The notes: generated by a model from the sequence alone, not told the origin. A stretch of DNA of 64,000 nucleotides from JBOGTC01 sp050692055 (GCA_050692055.1 JBOGTC010000072.1:1-64000); one strand, 5' to 3'. Counted from the stretch's first letter, positions 15,866 through 24,921 are shown. Program-made: numbers and translations.

Positions 15866-16383
15866 GTCGTGTCTCGGCGCCGGCCGTGCGGGGGACCCTC
15901 CTCGGGGCCCTCGTGCGGTTGTGGAACCCGCTCATGCGACGCCTGATCGACTCTCCGGTTCACTGGCCGCTGAGCCGCTGGTTCGCGGTCCTCGCTTGGA
16001 CCGGTCGCAAGACCGGCCGCCGTTACTCGACACCCGTTTCCTATGTGCGCGAGGGCAGGACGGCGTATGTGACCACGGGGGATCGCTGGTGGCGGAACCT
16101 CACCGGTGGAGCACCCGTGGCGATGCGCATCGCCGGCCGCTGGCAGGAAGGAACTGCGGCCCCGCTGACGGATCCTGCCGAGTGCCGCACCGAGCACGAG
16201 CGGTTGTTCCGCGAACACTCCTGGTTTCGCCGGCTGGCCGGTATCCCAAATGGTGTGGAAGGCGGTCCAGACCCCGCTGCGGTGGACCGGGCAGTGACGG
16301 CGGGGCGTGTCCTGGTCCGCATCGAGCTCGATCGGGTGATCACGGATCCCGCGGCGACCGGGCCGCCCGCGCGAGGGCACTGA
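15862..16383 (+). CDS. Deazaflavin (F420)-dependent nitroreductase/Ddn-like family protein
   Basis: The 173-residue protein belongs to the DUF385/Ddn split-barrel family: a membrane-associating N-terminal helix, then AWTGRKTGRRYSTPVSYVREG and the WWRNLTGGAPVAMRIAGRW segment that in the family lines the F420 and substrate site. Members reduce quinones or other compounds with F420H2; some bind haem or other flavins, so the cofactor is inferred. GTG 15835 and ATG 15862 are both possible starts; I take ATG 15862, which overlaps a short upstream frame with a strong ribosome-binding site. Divergence from a SufR-like regulator fits a role in redox stress. Confidence 0.8.
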   Translation: MSRVSAPAVRGTLLGALVRLWNPLMRRLIDSPVHWPLSRWFAVLAWTGRKTGRRYSTPVSYVREGRTAYVTTGDRWWRNLTGGAPVAMRIAGRWQEGTAAPLTDPAECRTEHERLFREHSWFRRLAGIPNGVEGGPDPAAVDRAVTAGRVLVRIELDRVITDPAATGPPARGH

Positions 16384-16403
16384 CTCGGTCCGGTCTTTCT
16401 TTC

Positions 16404-16585
16404 TACGCCGGCTCCCGAGCTGCCCGCTCCCACTCGTCGCGGCCCGCGATCGGGATTCGGATCAGGCGCTCAAGACGGAGTGTGGTAAAGCGGGTCCGAA
16501 CCCGGTCGGGCCCGCCACCAAGCGCTTGGTTGCCAAGCGAGCGAGGTCGTCCCCCCGGGCGCGCCCAGCCCGCGTTGGGTGAGGC
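16404..16585. repeat. Dispersed intergenic repeat, copy B
   Basis: This is the partner of 6036-6210, in the same orientation, filling the space between the convergent Ddn-like and response-regulator genes. It contains the perfect palindrome ACCAAGCGCTTGGT (about 16517-16530) and GC-rich complementary blocks (GCGGCCCG / CGGGCCCGC), so a folded RNA or DNA structure is possible. It also holds one CTCAAGA heptamer. Confidence 0.6.
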
Positions 16586-16591
16586 ACGAAG

Positions 16592-17254
16592 CTACCGCTC
16601 CGCACCGGGCTCGATGAGCCCGCTTTCGTAGGCGACGACCACCGCCTGGGCGCGATCGCGCAGCGCCAGCTTGGAGAAGACGCGCCCGACGTGCGTCTTC
16701 ACCGTGCTCTCGCCCAGGACGAGGCGCTCGGCGATCTCGGCGTTGCTCAGGCCACGGGCGACGAGCTCGAGGATCTGCCGTTCCCGATCGGTCAGGTCGG
16801 CAAGGGCGTCGGCGGTCGCGTCGGGCCCGGGGCGCTGGAGGTGACGCTCCACGAGCCGGCGCGTCACGGCCGGCGCCAACAGCGTCTCGCCAGCGGCGAC
16901 GGTGCGGATGGCGGCCAGGAGCTGATAGCGTGGCGCGTCCTTCAGCAGGAAGCCGCTGGCCCCGGCCCGCAGCGCCTCGTAGACGTAGGCGTCCACGTCG
17001 TAGGTGGTCAGCACCAGGATCCGGGCGCCGGTCTCCGGTCCGCGGGCCAGCTCGCGGGTGGCCTCGACGCCGTCGAGGTCCGGCATCCGCACGTCCATGA
17101 CGATGACGTCGGGGCGCAGCTGGCGCGCGAGGCGCACCGCCTCGCGACCGGTGGCCGCCTCGCCAACCACCTCGAGCTCCGGGTCGGCGCCGATGATCGC
17201 CGCCAGCCCGTCGCGCACCAGCGGCTGGTCGTCGGCCACCAGCACGCGGATCAT
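16592..17254 (-). CDS. NarL/LuxR-family two-component response regulator
   Basis: The 220-residue protein has a receiver domain (1-120) with acidic pocket D8/D9, phosphoacceptor D54 (VIVMD), a Thr in VLTTYD and K in FLLKD. A LuxR-type helix-turn-helix follows (about 150-212: LTDRERQILELVARGLSNAEIA and STVKTHVGRVFSKL). It is the cognate partner of the histidine kinase just upstream; GTG/ATG and stop overlap by four bases. Likely targets are unknown; the divergent membrane gene at 18584 is a candidate. Confidence 0.93.
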   Translation of the reverse strand: MIRVLVADDQPLVRDGLAAIIGADPELEVVGEAATGREAVRLARQLRPDVIVMDVRMPDLDGVEATRELARGPETGARILVLTTYDVDAYVYEALRAGASGFLLKDAPRYQLLAAIRTVAAGETLLAPAVTRRLVERHLQRPGPDATADALADLTDRERQILELVARGLSNAEIAERLVLGESTVKTHVGRVFSKLALRDRAQAVVVAYESGLIEPGAER

Positions 17255-18426
17255 GGCCGCTCCTCGGGCACCGGCAGCTGCGCCCGCACGACGAAGCCGC
17301 CGTCCGGACTCAGCTCGGCGGTCAGCGCGCCGCCGAACATCGCCGCGCGCTCGCGCATGCCGACCAGGCCGTGGCCGCCGCCGTCGATCGCGGTGCCCGG
17401 TCCGGCTCCGCGTCCGTCGTCGCGTACCTCGACCGTGAGTCGCTTCGCCTCACGCCGCACGAGCACGCTGGTTCGCGTGGCGGAGGCGTGGCGAAGCACG
17501 TTGGTCAGCGCCTCCTGCACGATGCGGTAGGCCGAGAGCTCAAGGCTCGGGGGCAGCCGGCCCGGACCCGCGTCGACCGTGAGGTCGACCTCGATGCCCG
17601 CGGTCCGCAGTTGGTCCGTCAGCCGAGGCAGGTCGGCGAGGCCGGGAACGGGTCCGGACTCCTCATCAGACGCCTCGCTGGTGCGCAGCACCGCCAGCAC
17701 GCGGCGGAGCTCGTCGAGTGCCTGGCGGCCCGACGCGCCGATGGACGACAGGCGCCCGCGCAGGCGCGCCTGGTCCGGTGCAAGCTCGGCCTCAGCCGCC
17801 CCCGCCTGGAGCACCATCGTGGTCACGGCGTGGGCCACCACGTCGTGCAGCTCCCTGGCGATCCGCGCCCGCTCTTGGGCCGCGGCCAGGCGGCCTCGCT
17901 CGTCGCGCTCTCGGGCCAGCCGCTCGGCTTCGCGCGCCAGCCGCTCGGCTCGGTCCCCACGAGACCGCGCCAAGCGCCCGGTGCCCCATGCCGCGCCGAG
18001 GTAGATGAAGGGTATGACGACGCCCTCGGTGGTCAGCGGCGGCATCGTCAGGCCGACGGCGATCACCGCACCCAGCGCGCCGGCCAGGGCTGCCAGCCCG
18101 GTCCAGGTGCGCGCATGGGCCCCCGCCGAGAAGGCGGCGATGAGGAGCGCCAGGAAGCCGTCGAAGCCCGGGCCCGGCGGCACGAGCAGCGCCTGGAGCA
18201 GGGCGGCGGCGGCCACCGCCACCAACACCGCCTCGGCGAACCTGCGCCGGGCGAGGAGCGGCAGCGCCAGCGCCAGGCTGAGCACCCAGCGCAACGGACT
18301 GGTACCGATGACCCCCGGCTCCTGCACCGCAAGCCCCAGCATGCCGATGAGCAGCACCACGCCGACCAGCACGACGTCGAAGATCACCGGGTCGAGGCGA
18401 GCGATCCGTCGCCCAAGGTCGAGCAT
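17251..18426 (-). CDS. Membrane sensor histidine kinase (HisKA_3 type)
   Basis: Five or six membrane helices (about 15-150) form a sensor with no large extracellular domain. A coiled linker leads to the HisKA_3 dimerisation domain with phosphoacceptor H194 in ARIARELHDVVAHAV, and a HATPase_c domain with DDGRGAGPG and GHGLVGMRERA. I start at ATG 18426, seven bases after a TAGCCT hexamer (leaderless), rather than the upstream ATG 18447. The response regulator overlaps its end. The sensor type resembles those answering cell-envelope stress or antibiotics, but the signal is unknown. Confidence 0.9.
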   Translation of the reverse strand: MLDLGRRIARLDPVIFDVVLVGVVLLIGMLGLAVQEPGVIGTSPLRWVLSLALALPLLARRRFAEAVLVAVAAAALLQALLVPPGPGFDGFLALLIAAFSAGAHARTWTGLAALAGALGAVIAVGLTMPPLTTEGVVIPFIYLGAAWGTGRLARSRGDRAERLAREAERLARERDERGRLAAAQERARIARELHDVVAHAVTTMVLQAGAAEAELAPDQARLRGRLSSIGASGRQALDELRRVLAVLRTSEASDEESGPVPGLADLPRLTDQLRTAGIEVDLTVDAGPGRLPPSLELSAYRIVQEALTNVLRHASATRTSVLVRREAKRLTVEVRDDGRGAGPGTAIDGGGHGLVGMRERAAMFGGALTAELSPDGGFVVRAQLPVPEERP

Positions 18427-18433
18427 GCCGCTC

Positions 18434-18439
18434 AGGCTA
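18434..18439 (-). promoter_or_regulatory. -10 hexamer TAGCCT of the two-component operon, leaderless
   Basis: TAGCCT on the minus strand ends seven bases before ATG 18426. The position helps decide the start codon of the kinase. No -35 is evident. Confidence 0.5.
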
Positions 18440-18583
18440 CCCCTCACGCACCACTGCGGGGTCCACCTGGCGGCTTACCCCGGCCCCTCCTGTGGGCCGA
18501 TGCGGATCACTCTCCGGGCGGTCGTCACACCTCAACGCCGGGGCCGAGGATCCAGCCCTAACTAGCAGAGGGAGACGCAGACC

Positions 18584-19168
18584 ATGAATCCTCTCTATCG
18601 CGTAGCGCGCCCCATCGCCGTGCTGGCCGCGCTGGCTGCCGTAGCGGGCATCGGACTCGGCATCGCCATCGAGGCCACGGCCACCGACGAAGCCGCGATG
18701 GCCTCACCGCTGGCGGTCGCCGCCATGTGCGCCTCGCTGGCCGGGCTCGTGGGTCTGGTCATTGCCCTGGCGGGCCTGGCCGCCGCGCCCAACTCCCCGC
18801 GCGGGTCACTCGGCACGGCCGCCCTGGTCCTGGGGCTGTGCGGCGCCACCCTCACTGCCGGCTCGGCCTGGGGCGGGCTGGTCCTCGCCCCCTGGTTCGC
18901 GACCCAGCTGCCCGCTGGCATCACGCCGCCGGAGACGGTCCTCATCGCCTCCGCGCTGTCGTATGCGCTGCTCGGCGTGGGTGCCGTGCTGCTGGCGGTC
19001 AGCCTGCGCCGTGAGCGCCTGGCTCCGGGCTGGCTGGTCGCCCTTCTGATCGTGGCTGGCATCCTGTGCGTGCCGCCGCTGCTGCCCGCACGTTACACGC
19101 TCGTGGTGGTCGCGGTGGCGGCTCTGCTGGTGAGACGCGCGCCCCACGATCAGATCGCGGTCGCCTGA
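18584..19168 (+). CDS. Multi-pass membrane protein of unknown function, 194 aa
   Basis: Five or six hydrophobic helices (PIAVLAALAAVAGIGLGIAI, VAAMCASLAGLVGLVIALAG, GTAALVLGLCGATLTAGSAW, ALSYALLGVGAVLLAVSL, LVALLIVAGILCVPPLLP, YTLVVVAVAALLV) cover nearly the whole chain. No enzymatic motif is visible. A GAGGGAG lies a few bases before ATG 18584. It is transcribed away from the two-component operon with a 157-base gap, a common layout for a regulator's target, which would make it a candidate for control by the LuxR-type regulator. Confidence 0.7.
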   Translation: MNPLYRVARPIAVLAALAAVAGIGLGIAIEATATDEAAMASPLAVAAMCASLAGLVGLVIALAGLAAAPNSPRGSLGTAALVLGLCGATLTAGSAWGGLVLAPWFATQLPAGITPPETVLIASALSYALLGVGAVLLAVSLRRERLAPGWLVALLIVAGILCVPPLLPARYTLVVVAVAALLVRRAPHDQIAVA

Positions 19169-19482
19169 ATGGCGCGAGCCGCGGCGCCCAGGAGGAGCTG
19201 TTGCGCCCGGTTGTCGTGACGGGTGCGGCCGACGACTTGTGCGTCCGTGCCGAGCCGCCTTCTCTGTTCACGTGGGCACGTCGTATCAATGCGCGGCGTG
19301 TGCAATTTATCGGGTCTGACCGCGCCTGGAGGCACGACCGAAGGGCCTTCTCAGCGGATCAACGTGCACCAGCGGCGCATTGATGCAGGCTGCTGGGCCT
19401 CTTGGGCTGTCAGCGCTCGGATAAGTTGCAGGAGGCGAGCAATACGTAGCGATGGCGCCGCGCTGCCCGGTGATGGCGCCGC
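19169..19482. other. Gene-free stretch of 314 bases
   Basis: No credible coding frame, tRNA or terminator was found between the membrane-protein gene and the convergent GT4 gene. Base composition is locally more AT-rich (for example GTGCAATTTATCGGGTCTGA near 19300) than the flanks. A direct repeat GATGGCGCCGC lies at 19451-19461 and 19472-19482, just past the GT4 stop. It could be the remnant of a lost gene. Confidence 0.4.
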
Positions 19483-20511
19483 TCACCCCGCCGTCAGGCG
19501 GCGGTAGACCTCCTCGTAGCGGTGGACCATCACGTCGGGCGAGAATCGCTCGAGCGCGTGCCGTCGGATCGCCCCGCGGTCGAGCCCGGCGACGCGCTGC
19601 ACAGCGAGGTTCGCCTCCGTCAGGTCGTCGATCAGGAAGCCGGTCTCGCCGTGGCTCACCGTCTCGGGCAACGCCCCGGCCCGTCGGCCGATGACCGGCG
19701 TGCCGGTCGCCATCGACTCGATCGCCACCAGCCCGAACGGCTCCGGCCAGGCGCCGAGCATGAGTGTCGCCAGCGCGCCGGCGAACAGCGCGTCGCGCTG
19801 GTTCGGATCCAGCTCGCCGACGAACTCGACGACGCCGTCGTCGACCGCTGGCTGCACGACCTCGGCGAACATCTGGCGCTCGACGTCCTCGTGGACTTTC
19901 CCGGCGATCTTCAGCGGCATGCCCGACTCACGCGCGAGCTCGATCGCCTCGGCGACGCCCTTCTCGTAGGTCAGGCGGCCGACCAGCAGGAGATAGTCGC
20001 CGGGCTTCTGCCCGAACAGCGTCTCGCCGGTGACGATCCCGTGGTGGATCGTCGCCACCCAGTTCGCATCGGGCGCCCATCGCCGCTGGCTCTTGCTGAT
20101 CGAGACGAGCGGGACGTCGCCGAATCCCTCGAGCAGCTGCGGCGTCCCCTCGGTGTCGAGGCGGTTGTGCACGGTGGTCACGACCGGCCTGCCGCAGTGC
20201 CGGGCCAGGACGAAGCCACCGCCGTCGAGGTGCGAGTGGATGACGTCGAACCGGTCGATCTCGCGCCAGACCGCCGTGACCACGAGCGGCACCAGCTGCC
20301 GCCCATCTCCCTCGTAGCCGGTGGCCCATAGGGACTGCGGCACGACGGGAACCAGCCTGCAGTCGACATCGGAGTCGCCCGACGCGAAGAGCGTCACCTC
20401 GTGCCCACGCTCGTGCAGGCGCTGCGCCAGCGTGGCGACGATCCGCTCCGTCCCGGCGTAGGCCGTTGGGGGGATGGGGCTCACGAGCGGCGCCAGCAGG
20501 GCGATCCGCAT
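19483..20511 (-). CDS. GT4-family glycosyltransferase
   Basis: The product has the GT-B layout: an N-terminal domain starting MRIALLAPLVSPIPP with a glycine-rich acceptor loop and HSHLDGGG, and a C-terminal GT4 domain with LLVGRLTYEKGVAEAIELAR and EPFGLVAIESMATGTPVIGRRAGALPE, the EX7E retaining-transferase motif. It fits 340-residue GT4 enzymes that transfer glucose or mannose. ATG 20511 is chosen because it begins the family's standard first strand; ATG 20541 is possible. Divergent from an MFS gene. Acceptor unknown. Confidence 0.85.
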   Translation of the reverse strand: MRIALLAPLVSPIPPTAYAGTERIVATLAQRLHERGHEVTLFASGDSDVDCRLVPVVPQSLWATGYEGDGRQLVPLVVTAVWREIDRFDVIHSHLDGGGFVLARHCGRPVVTTVHNRLDTEGTPQLLEGFGDVPLVSISKSQRRWAPDANWVATIHHGIVTGETLFGQKPGDYLLLVGRLTYEKGVAEAIELARESGMPLKIAGKVHEDVERQMFAEVVQPAVDDGVVEFVGELDPNQRDALFAGALATLMLGAWPEPFGLVAIESMATGTPVIGRRAGALPETVSHGETGFLIDDLTEANLAVQRVAGLDRGAIRRHALERFSPDVMVHRYEEVYRRLTAG

Positions 20512-20632
20512 CGGTTCGGATGATCTCACGCAGCCCGCCATAGCAATCGCAAGGCCACCGGAGGAGGACCGATGCCGTGGCGCGGCGGGTCAGCCGCTGG
20601 TCACGCTATCCCGGCTCTGGTCTCATGCAGCC

Positions 20633-21886
20633 ATGCACCTCCGCCACCGCCTCCGCTGGCTGAGCCCGGACGGCTACCGCCTGCTGGCCGCCCGAATCCT
20701 GCGCACCTTCGGGTATGGCTACCTGGCCGTCGTCCTGGCGCTCTACCTGCGCGAGCTGGGGATCGGGGAGCTCGTCATCGGCGTCATCCTGGCCGCCGCC
20801 ATTGCCGGGTCGGCGGTGATGACCGTCGCGTGGTCCCTGCTCGCCGACCGCGTCGGACGGCGCCGCACCGTGATGACCATGGCCGGCCTCATGGTCGTCG
20901 GCGGCCTGCTCTTCGCCGTCACCGACGCTCCGCTCGTCCTGCTGGTCGCGGCCTTCACCGGCACGATCAGCGCCACCAGCTCGGAGGTCGGTCCGTTCAA
21001 CACCGTCGACCAGGCGGTCCTGCCGCAGACCACGAGCGATGCGCATCGCACCTGGGCCTTCAGCGTCTACGGCTTCGTCGGCAACCTCAGCCAGGCGTTC
21101 GGCGCGCTCTTCACCGCCAGCGTCGGGTTCTTCGCGTCGCTCGGTCTCGACGGCGCCGACGCCTATCGGCCGCTCTTCGTGCTCTACGCGGTCATCGGCC
21201 TGGCCAACCTCGTGCTCTTCGCCGGGCTCAGCGACCGTGTCGAGCTGGCGCGCATTGATGGTCAGCGGCGGTTCGTGGGGATCCATCGGTCAGGACCGAT
21301 GGTGATGCGCCTGGCGCTCCTCTTCGGCCTGGATGCCTTCGCCGGCGGGTTCGTCGTACATGCGCTCGTCGCCTACTGGTTCAGCCTGCGCTGGGGACTG
21401 TCGCCCGAAGCGCTCGGCGTCGTCTTCTTCTGGGTCGGGGCCCTGTCGGGCATCTCGCTGCTGGCGGCCGGCTGGCTGGCGCGCCGGATCGGCCTGCTCA
21501 ACACCATGGTCTTCACCCACCTGCCGTCGAACGTGCTGCTCATGCTGGTGCCCCTCGCTCCGACGGCCTGGCTCGCGGTCGCGCTGTTCCTGGCGCGGAT
21601 GAGCATCAGCCAGATGGACGTGCCGACCCGCCAGTCGTACACGATGGCGGTGGTCGAGCCGGACGAGCGCACGGCGACCGCCGGCATCACGAACGTGGCG
21701 CGCGCGGCCGCCAGCGCGATCTCGCCGGTGCTCGCCGGCTACGCCTTCAGTGTCGCCGCCCTCGGCATCCCGTTCTTCCTGGCGGGCGGCCTCAAGGTCG
21801 CCTACGACCTCCTGGTCTGGGCGCAGTTCCGAACGGTTCGGCCGCCCGAGGAGCGCAACCGGCACGAACCGATGAGCGGGACCTGA
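20633..21886 (+). CDS. MFS transporter
   Basis: The 417-residue protein has twelve predicted membrane helices in two halves. The A-motif is recognisable in LLADRVGRRRTVM (between helices 2 and 3), and a central cytoplasmic loop (FAGLSDRVELARIDG) separates the halves. The second half contains MSISQMDVPTRQSYTMAVVEPDERT, typical of drug/metabolite MFS members. Substrate unknown. I start at ATG 20633 (MHLRHRLRWLSPDGYR), because the longer frame would run through the promoter and start of the divergent GT4 gene. Confidence 0.88.
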   Translation: MHLRHRLRWLSPDGYRLLAARILRTFGYGYLAVVLALYLRELGIGELVIGVILAAAIAGSAVMTVAWSLLADRVGRRRTVMTMAGLMVVGGLLFAVTDAPLVLLVAAFTGTISATSSEVGPFNTVDQAVLPQTTSDAHRTWAFSVYGFVGNLSQAFGALFTASVGFFASLGLDGADAYRPLFVLYAVIGLANLVLFAGLSDRVELARIDGQRRFVGIHRSGPMVMRLALLFGLDAFAGGFVVHALVAYWFSLRWGLSPEALGVVFFWVGALSGISLLAAGWLARRIGLLNTMVFTHLPSNVLLMLVPLAPTAWLAVALFLARMSISQMDVPTRQSYTMAVVEPDERTATAGITNVARAAASAISPVLAGYAFSVAALGIPFFLAGGLKVAYDLLVWAQFRTVRPPEERNRHEPMSGT

Positions 21887-21920
21887 GGTGTCCGCAACGT
21901 CACGAACGGGTCCCCAGGGC

Positions 21921-21926
21921 TACCAT
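21921..21926 (+). promoter_or_regulatory. -10 hexamer TACCAT of the PTE-like/FAD operon, leaderless
   Basis: TACCAT is followed after seven bases by ATG 21934. An in-frame ATG at 21925 overlaps the hexamer and would lie upstream of the expected transcription start, so 21934 is preferred. Confidence 0.55.
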
Positions 21927-21933
21927 GCGGCTG

Positions 21934-22893
21934 ATGCCAGATCGTGCAGTGATCACGGTGACGGGACCGATGCCGGCCGCCGCGCTCGGCGCCGTCAACT
22001 CCCATGATCACCTCTTCCTGAGCACGCCCGCCCTTCCGGGACAGGAGTTCGACGACCTCGAGCGATCCAGCGCCGAGGTGCGCGAGGCGAGGAGCGGAGG
22101 GCTGGGAGCGATCGTCGAGATGACGCCCATCGGCTGCGGCCGGCGACCCGACCTCATGCGGGCGCTGTCCGAGGCCACCGGCGTCCCGGTCATCGCCGCC
22201 ACCGGATACCACCGCGACGCCCACTACCCGAGCGGGCACTGGGTGTGCGACGCGTCGGTCGAGACGCTGGCCGAACGCATCCTGGCCGACCTGACCGAAG
22301 GCATGCATCCGGCGGACTGGACCGATCCATCGGTCGCGCTCGATGCGGCTCGGGCCGGCGCGATCAAGGCCGGCGCCTCCTACCAGCGGGTCACGCCGTC
22401 TGAGCGGCGGCGGCTGCAGGCGGCCGCGACCGGCAGCCGGCGAACCGGTGTCGCGATCCTGGCGCACACCGAGGTGGGCACCTGCGGGCACGAGATCGTG
22501 GACCTGCTCGAGGCCGATGGCGTGGGCGCGGACCGGATCATCCTGGCCCACCTCGACCGCAACCCCGACCTCGAGCTGCACGCCGAGATCGCGGCGCGGG
22601 GCGTGACCCTCGAGTACGACACCATCGGCCGCATCAAGTACCGGCCCGACAGCGATCTGCTGGACCTGATCGAGTCGATGGTGGCCGCGGGCCATGCCGA
22701 GCACATCCTGCTCGGCTGCGACCTCGGCCGCCGCGACTACCTTCGCGCCTACGGAGGCGGTCCCGGAATGCGGTACCTGATGGAGACGTTCGTGCCGCGC
22801 CTGCGTCGGCGCATCGGTGACGGGCCCACCGAGTCGATGCTGGTCGCGAACCCGGCGCGAGCATTCGCCGTGCGCCCACCGGAGGCGGCGTGA
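21934..22893 (+). CDS. Phosphotriesterase-family metal-dependent hydrolase
   Basis: An amidohydrolase-superfamily (beta/alpha)8 barrel of 319 residues with the full binuclear metal set: H24 and H26 (NSHDHLF), carbamylated Lys K145 (GAIKAG), H178 (ILAHTE), H206 (ILAHLD) and D263 (GCDLGRRDY). PTE-like proteins of this length often hydrolyse sugar lactones or phosphorylated lactones rather than phosphotriesters. It is followed by the FAD oxidoreductase gene with a GTGA overlap and lies next to a sugar-uptake operon, so a lactonase role in sugar catabolism is a reasonable inference. Confidence 0.85.
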   Translation: MPDRAVITVTGPMPAAALGAVNSHDHLFLSTPALPGQEFDDLERSSAEVREARSGGLGAIVEMTPIGCGRRPDLMRALSEATGVPVIAATGYHRDAHYPSGHWVCDASVETLAERILADLTEGMHPADWTDPSVALDAARAGAIKAGASYQRVTPSERRRLQAAATGSRRTGVAILAHTEVGTCGHEIVDLLEADGVGADRIILAHLDRNPDLELHAEIAARGVTLEYDTIGRIKYRPDSDLLDLIESMVAAGHAEHILLGCDLGRRDYLRAYGGGPGMRYLMETFVPRLRRRIGDGPTESMLVANPARAFAVRPPEAA

Positions 22894-24188
22894 CGGACCG
22901 ATACGACGTCATCGTGGTGGGCTCGGGCTCCGCAGGGTCGGCCGCGGCGATCAGCGCCGCCCGCATCGGTGCCCGAACGCTGCTGGTGGATCGGCTCGCC
23001 TTCATGGGCGGGACCTCGACCGCAGTGCTCGACACCTTCTACGCCTTCTACACCCCGGGGGCGGCTCCGCGGCGCGTGGTCGGCGGCCTGGGCTGGGAGG
23101 TCGTGCAGCGGCTGACGGACGAGGGCGTGGCCTTCGAGCGCCCGAACACGTACGGTGCCGGGACCGGCGTGACCTACGACCAGGAGGCGCTCAAGGTGCT
23201 CTGGGAGCGCCTGGCCGAGGATGCCGGGGTGGAGCTCCTGCTCCACACCTGGGCCACCGGCGTGGGCGCCACGGATGGACGGACCGACGCGATCCGCATC
23301 TGGAACAAGGGCGGCGAGCGGACGATCCGCGCGCAGGTGATCGTCGACGCGTCCGGCGACGCCGATGTGTGCGCCCTGGCCGGCGTCCCGTACGAGAACG
23401 CGCGCGACACCGGCAGGGTGCAGTCGCTGTCGACGCTCTTCAAGCTCGCCAACGTCGATCTCGAGCGCGCCTCCGCCGTGCCGAAGGCCGAGCTCTGGCA
23501 ACGGATGCGCGAAGCAGCCGCATCCGGTGCCTACAACCTGCCGCGGGTGGAGGGCTCCTGGCACCGGACGCCGTACGCGGGCGTGGTCCTCGTCCACATG
23601 ACGCGCATCCCGAACGTCGACGCCACGGACCCCGAGGAGCTGACCCGGGCGGAGATCACCGGGCGGCGCCAGGTGCGCGAGTACGCCCGCTTCCTGCGCG
23701 ACTGCGTGCCCGGCTTCGAGCAGGCCGTCATCGTCGCCACCAGCCCGGCGATCGGGGTGCGCGAGAGCCGACGCGTGCACGGCGACTACCGCCTGACCCG
23801 CGACGACGTCCTCGGCGGACGGCGCTTCGACGACGAGATTGCGCTGTGCGGCGCGCCCATCGAGGACCACCATGCCGGCGGCAACACCGAGTGGCAGTAC
23901 GTGGGCGAGTCCGGCGTGTACGGCGTCCCATACCGCACCCTGCTGCCCAGCGGCGTCGAGTCGCTGCTCGTGGCAGGGCGCTGCTTCTCTTCGACGCACG
24001 ACGCGCACGCCTCCGCCCGGTCGATGGCGACCTGCATGGCCATGGGCCAGGCGGCCGGCACGGCCGCCGCGCTCGCCGTGCAGGGCGGCAAGACGCCTCG
24101 GCAGGTCGATGCCGAGACCCTGCGGGCCCAGCTGCGGCGCGGTGGTGCGCTGCTGGAGCCCGTCGACACGGAGGCCGTTCGGCCGTGA
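22890..24188 (+). CDS. FAD-dependent oxidoreductase (FAD_oxidored family)
   Basis: The 432-residue enzyme begins with a Rossmann FAD site VVGSGSAGSAAAISAARIG and acidic Asp ending the second strand (LLVDR). A second FAD contact is VDASGDADVCALAG, and the C-terminal segment has LLVAGRCFSSTHDAHASARSMA, typical of the FAD_oxidored (PF12831) family found beside carbohydrate-degradation genes. The reaction in this family is mostly undetermined; dehydrogenation of a sugar or sugar-acid derivative is likely from context. GTG 22890 overlaps the PTE-like stop. It converges with the GntR gene after seven bases. Confidence 0.85.
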   Translation: MTDRYDVIVVGSGSAGSAAAISAARIGARTLLVDRLAFMGGTSTAVLDTFYAFYTPGAAPRRVVGGLGWEVVQRLTDEGVAFERPNTYGAGTGVTYDQEALKVLWERLAEDAGVELLLHTWATGVGATDGRTDAIRIWNKGGERTIRAQVIVDASGDADVCALAGVPYENARDTGRVQSLSTLFKLANVDLERASAVPKAELWQRMREAAASGAYNLPRVEGSWHRTPYAGVVLVHMTRIPNVDATDPEELTRAEITGRRQVREYARFLRDCVPGFEQAVIVATSPAIGVRESRRVHGDYRLTRDDVLGGRRFDDEIALCGAPIEDHHAGGNTEWQYVGESGVYGVPYRTLLPSGVESLLVAGRCFSSTHDAHASARSMATCMAMGQAAGTAAALAVQGGKTPRQVDAETLRAQLRRGGALLEPVDTEAVRP

Positions 24189-24195
24189 GCGAGCC

Positions 24196-24921
24196 TCAGT
24201 CCGGCTCTTCAACGTCGAACCACACCTCGAGCGCGTAGCGGTCGGCGGGGTAGCGCGATTCGGTCGCCTCCAGGGCCCGGCCGTGAGCCTCGAGGATCAC
24301 GCGGCGCTCGACGAGCAGCGGGGCGCCGCGCGGCGTCTCGAGCAGGCGGGCGTCATCGTGCGTCGCCGCCTCGGCCGTGATCGTCGCCGTGCCCCGGCGC
24401 AGCAGGTGGCCAGCGGTGGCGAGGGCCGCGTGCAGCGATCCGCGCTGCAGGTCGGCGCCCATGACGGTGGCCGAGACGCGGCCGTCGAGCACGGCGGTCT
24501 CGAGGGCGATCGCCTCGCCATCGGCGCAGCGCAGGCGCTGCAGGAACACGATGGGCGCACCTTCGCGAAGACGCAGCCTGGCGGCCTCGTCGCGCCTGGC
24601 TGGGCGGATCTCGCGGCCGATGACCCGCGAGCTCGGCACCCGACCGCGCCGCTCCATCTCGCGCGAGAAGGACATCAGGTGGTTCGCACGTCGATGGGCC
24701 GGCGGCTCGGCCACGAAGCTTCCGCGGCCCGGCTCGCGACGAACGAGCCCTTCCTCGGCGAGCCGCTGCATCGCGTTGCGCGCGGTCATGCGGCTGACGC
24801 CAAACTCCGCGCACAGCTCGCTGTCGGAGGGAAGCGGAGCGCCGGGCTGCAGCAGGGCGATCCGCGCGCGGAGCGCCTGCTCGATGGTCCGGTAGCGCGG
24901 CACGTGAAGCTCAACGCTCAC
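24196..24921 (-). CDS. GntR-family transcriptional regulator with UTRA domain
   Basis: The 241-residue protein has an N-terminal winged helix (about 10-75: ARIALLQPGAPLPSDSELCAEF, then SRMTARNAMQRLAEEGLVRREPGRG) and a C-terminal UTRA ligand-binding domain (about 95-235), the HutC subfamily layout. These usually sense a phosphorylated sugar or small acid and repress uptake operons. The start GTG 24921 overlaps the ROK kinase stop as GTGA; an upstream ATG 24987 would run inside the kinase gene. It is the last gene of the sugar operon and is the likely repressor of it. Confidence 0.88.
   Translation of the reverse strand: MSVELHVPRYRTIEQALRARIALLQPGAPLPSDSELCAEFGVSRMTARNAMQRLAEEGLVRREPGRGSFVAEPPAHRRANHLMSFSREMERRGRVPSSRVIGREIRPARRDEAARLRLREGAPIVFLQRLRCADGEAIALETAVLDGRVSATVMGADLQRGSLHAALATAGHLLRRGTATITAEAATHDDARLLETPRGAPLLVERRVILEAHGRALEATESRYPADRYALEVWFDVEEPD

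Noticed and set aside
16470..16525. tRNA-like 3' end (GGGTCCGAACCC ... GCCACCA)
   Set aside because: The T-stem does not pair properly, no matching acceptor 5' strand or anticodon arm is found, and copy A differs at the loop.
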